This document shows, one piece after another, positions 43,164-43,898 of a stretch of DNA of 43,898 bases; position 1 is the first letter of the stretch, and every line of letters begins with the position of its first letter. This stretch comes from an uncultured Pelagibacteraceae bacterium (GTDB taxonomy: Bacteria > Pseudomonadota > Alphaproteobacteria > Pelagibacterales > Pelagibacteraceae): positions 1-43,898 of the forward strand of contig CACKZT010000007.1 in the NCBI GenBank assembly GCA_902604695.1, read 5' to 3'. The notes under the pieces were generated by a model. It saw only the letters and a list, made by a program, of their open reading frames with translations, was not told where the DNA came from and did no database searches. Both the position numbers and the translations under genes were made by a program.

Positions 43164-43898
43164 GTAACGATTTATTAAAGTCTTATGCTAAATCCTTTTA
43201 TTGGGCAAGTTTTTTTCTTTCCAAAGAAATATATTTTAAATGTTCTACTTTATATAATTTTTGCAGAACTTTAGACGATATTGCAGATAGTTCAGATAAA
43301 TTAGAAAATAAAAAACAAAATTTTTTAAAATTTAAAAATGATTTTATAAATAAAAATTTTGATAATCTTGTCATTAAAAAAATGTGGCTGGTTATTAATG
43401 AAGTAAATATTCCAGAAAAAGTTGTTCTTGATTTATTCGATGGAATAGAAACAGACTTAGGTGAAAATGTTAGAATTGAAACAAAAAAAGATTTACTAGT
43501 TTACTCTTATAGGGTTGCTGGCACAGTAGGTTTAATGATGTCCAAAATTTTAAAAGTAGAAAATAAAGAGGCTTTAAAGGGAGCTATAGATTTAGGTATA
43601 GCTATGCAACTAACTAATATAGCTCGAGACGTAGTTGAAGACAAACATAGAAATCGTGAGTATATTGATTACAATTTTTCAGCAATAGAGAAGATTTTAT
43701 ATAATGCTGAAATATTTTATAAGAAATCTTTCTTATCAATCAGCTGCATTCCTATTAGATCAAGATTTTCTGTTATTGTTGCAAGACGTATTTACAAAAA
43801 AATTGGCGACTATATTCTCAAACAAAAAAATATTGAAAATTACAATAAAGCTGGAAAGATATATGTTCCATTATATGGAAAGATATTTGAAACTATTC
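43160..43898 (+). CDS. crtB: Phytoene synthase (3' partial)
   Basis: Condenses two geranylgeranyl diphosphates to phytoene. The frame is open from ATG 43160 to the window end (246 codons), so the C-terminus is missing. Both Asp-rich motifs are present: DDIAD (39-43, in FCRTLDDIADSS) and the second in AMQLTNIARDVVED. SYAKSFYWASFFL at the N-terminus and SYRVAGTVGLMMSKI are typical of the family. The gene overlaps crtI by four bases. Further carotenoid or retinal genes (crtE, crtY, blh) may follow outside the window; that is inference. Confidence 0.95.
   Translation, partial: MSNDLLKSYAKSFYWASFFLSKEIYFKCSTLYNFCRTLDDIADSSDKLENKKQNFLKFKNDFINKNFDNLVIKKMWLVINEVNIPEKVVLDLFDGIETDLGENVRIETKKDLLVYSYRVAGTVGLMMSKILKVENKEALKGAIDLGIAMQLTNIARDVVEDKHRNREYIDYNFSAIEKILYNAEIFYKKSFLSISCIPIRSRFSVIVARRIYKKIGDYILKQKNIENYNKAGKIYVPLYGKIFETI

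Overview
This window is a very AT-rich, densely packed piece of an alphaproteobacterial chromosome. The best fit is SAR11 (Candidatus Pelagibacter or a close relative). I infer this from low-GC, Lys/Ile/Asn-rich proteins, gaps of only a few bases, blocks with alphaproteobacterial gene order (rnhB-ccrM-mutY-DUF721-dsbA-smc; lgt-midA-pgeF-prs-rplY-pth-ychF; petABC-trmL-hemF), a CcrM-type methyltransferase, and carotenoid genes beside the ATP synthase F0 genes. I see no mobile element, CRISPR array, rRNA or prophage, and no gene-free stretch above 300 bases (the longest gaps are about 80 bases).

Layout. 1-7495: carB (5' end outside the window), a 2OG-Fe(II) oxygenase-like gene and an ELM1-like gene on the minus strand, trxB, a crystallin-J1/ADP-ribosylglycohydrolase-like gene, and a class I aspartate aminotransferase (minus). 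7536-13240: a tightly overlapping run of uvrB, a pteridine-reductase-like SDR, folB, uvrC and pgsA. 13237-16831: ilvE (minus), then a MarR regulator, an OmpR-type response regulator and a histidine kinase, then ubiK (minus). 16885-22901: lgt, midA-like, pgeF, prs, rplY, pth, ychF. 22878-25434: petC, petB, petA on the minus strand (cytochrome bc1). 25519-27282: trmL, hemF, greA. 27279-31229 (minus): a TPR lipid/secretory-type protein, ispE, tRNA-Gln(TTG) and the CCA-adding enzyme. 31243-33669: a family-4-like uracil-DNA glycosylase, rnhB, ccrM. 33666-35800 (minus): an FAD monooxygenase and mutY. 35795-39317: DUF721, a DsbA-like thioredoxin-fold protein, smc. 39321-41677: the F0 operon (atpI, a, c, b', b). 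41694-end: crtI and the 5' part of crtB.

The genes are mostly core housekeeping: pyrimidine, folate, isoprenoid and phospholipid synthesis, DNA repair (UvrB, UvrC, UDG, MutY), respiration and ATP synthesis. The points most worth a second look are: (1) ccrM has a predicted leaderless promoter whose spacer and -10 lie in a 10-bp inverted repeat, each arm holding a GANTC site, the expected target of the enzyme it encodes; (2) the SMC protein is only 814 residues and has no recognisable hinge domain; (3) tRNA-Gln sits inside a protein operon, ending five bases before the start codon of the CCA-adding enzyme; (4) several enzymes have altered active or cofactor sites (the J1-like protein, the UDG, the SDR); (5) several gene junctions are extremely compact, with back-to-back start codons at mutY/DUF721 and palindromic shared stop codons at three convergent pairs.
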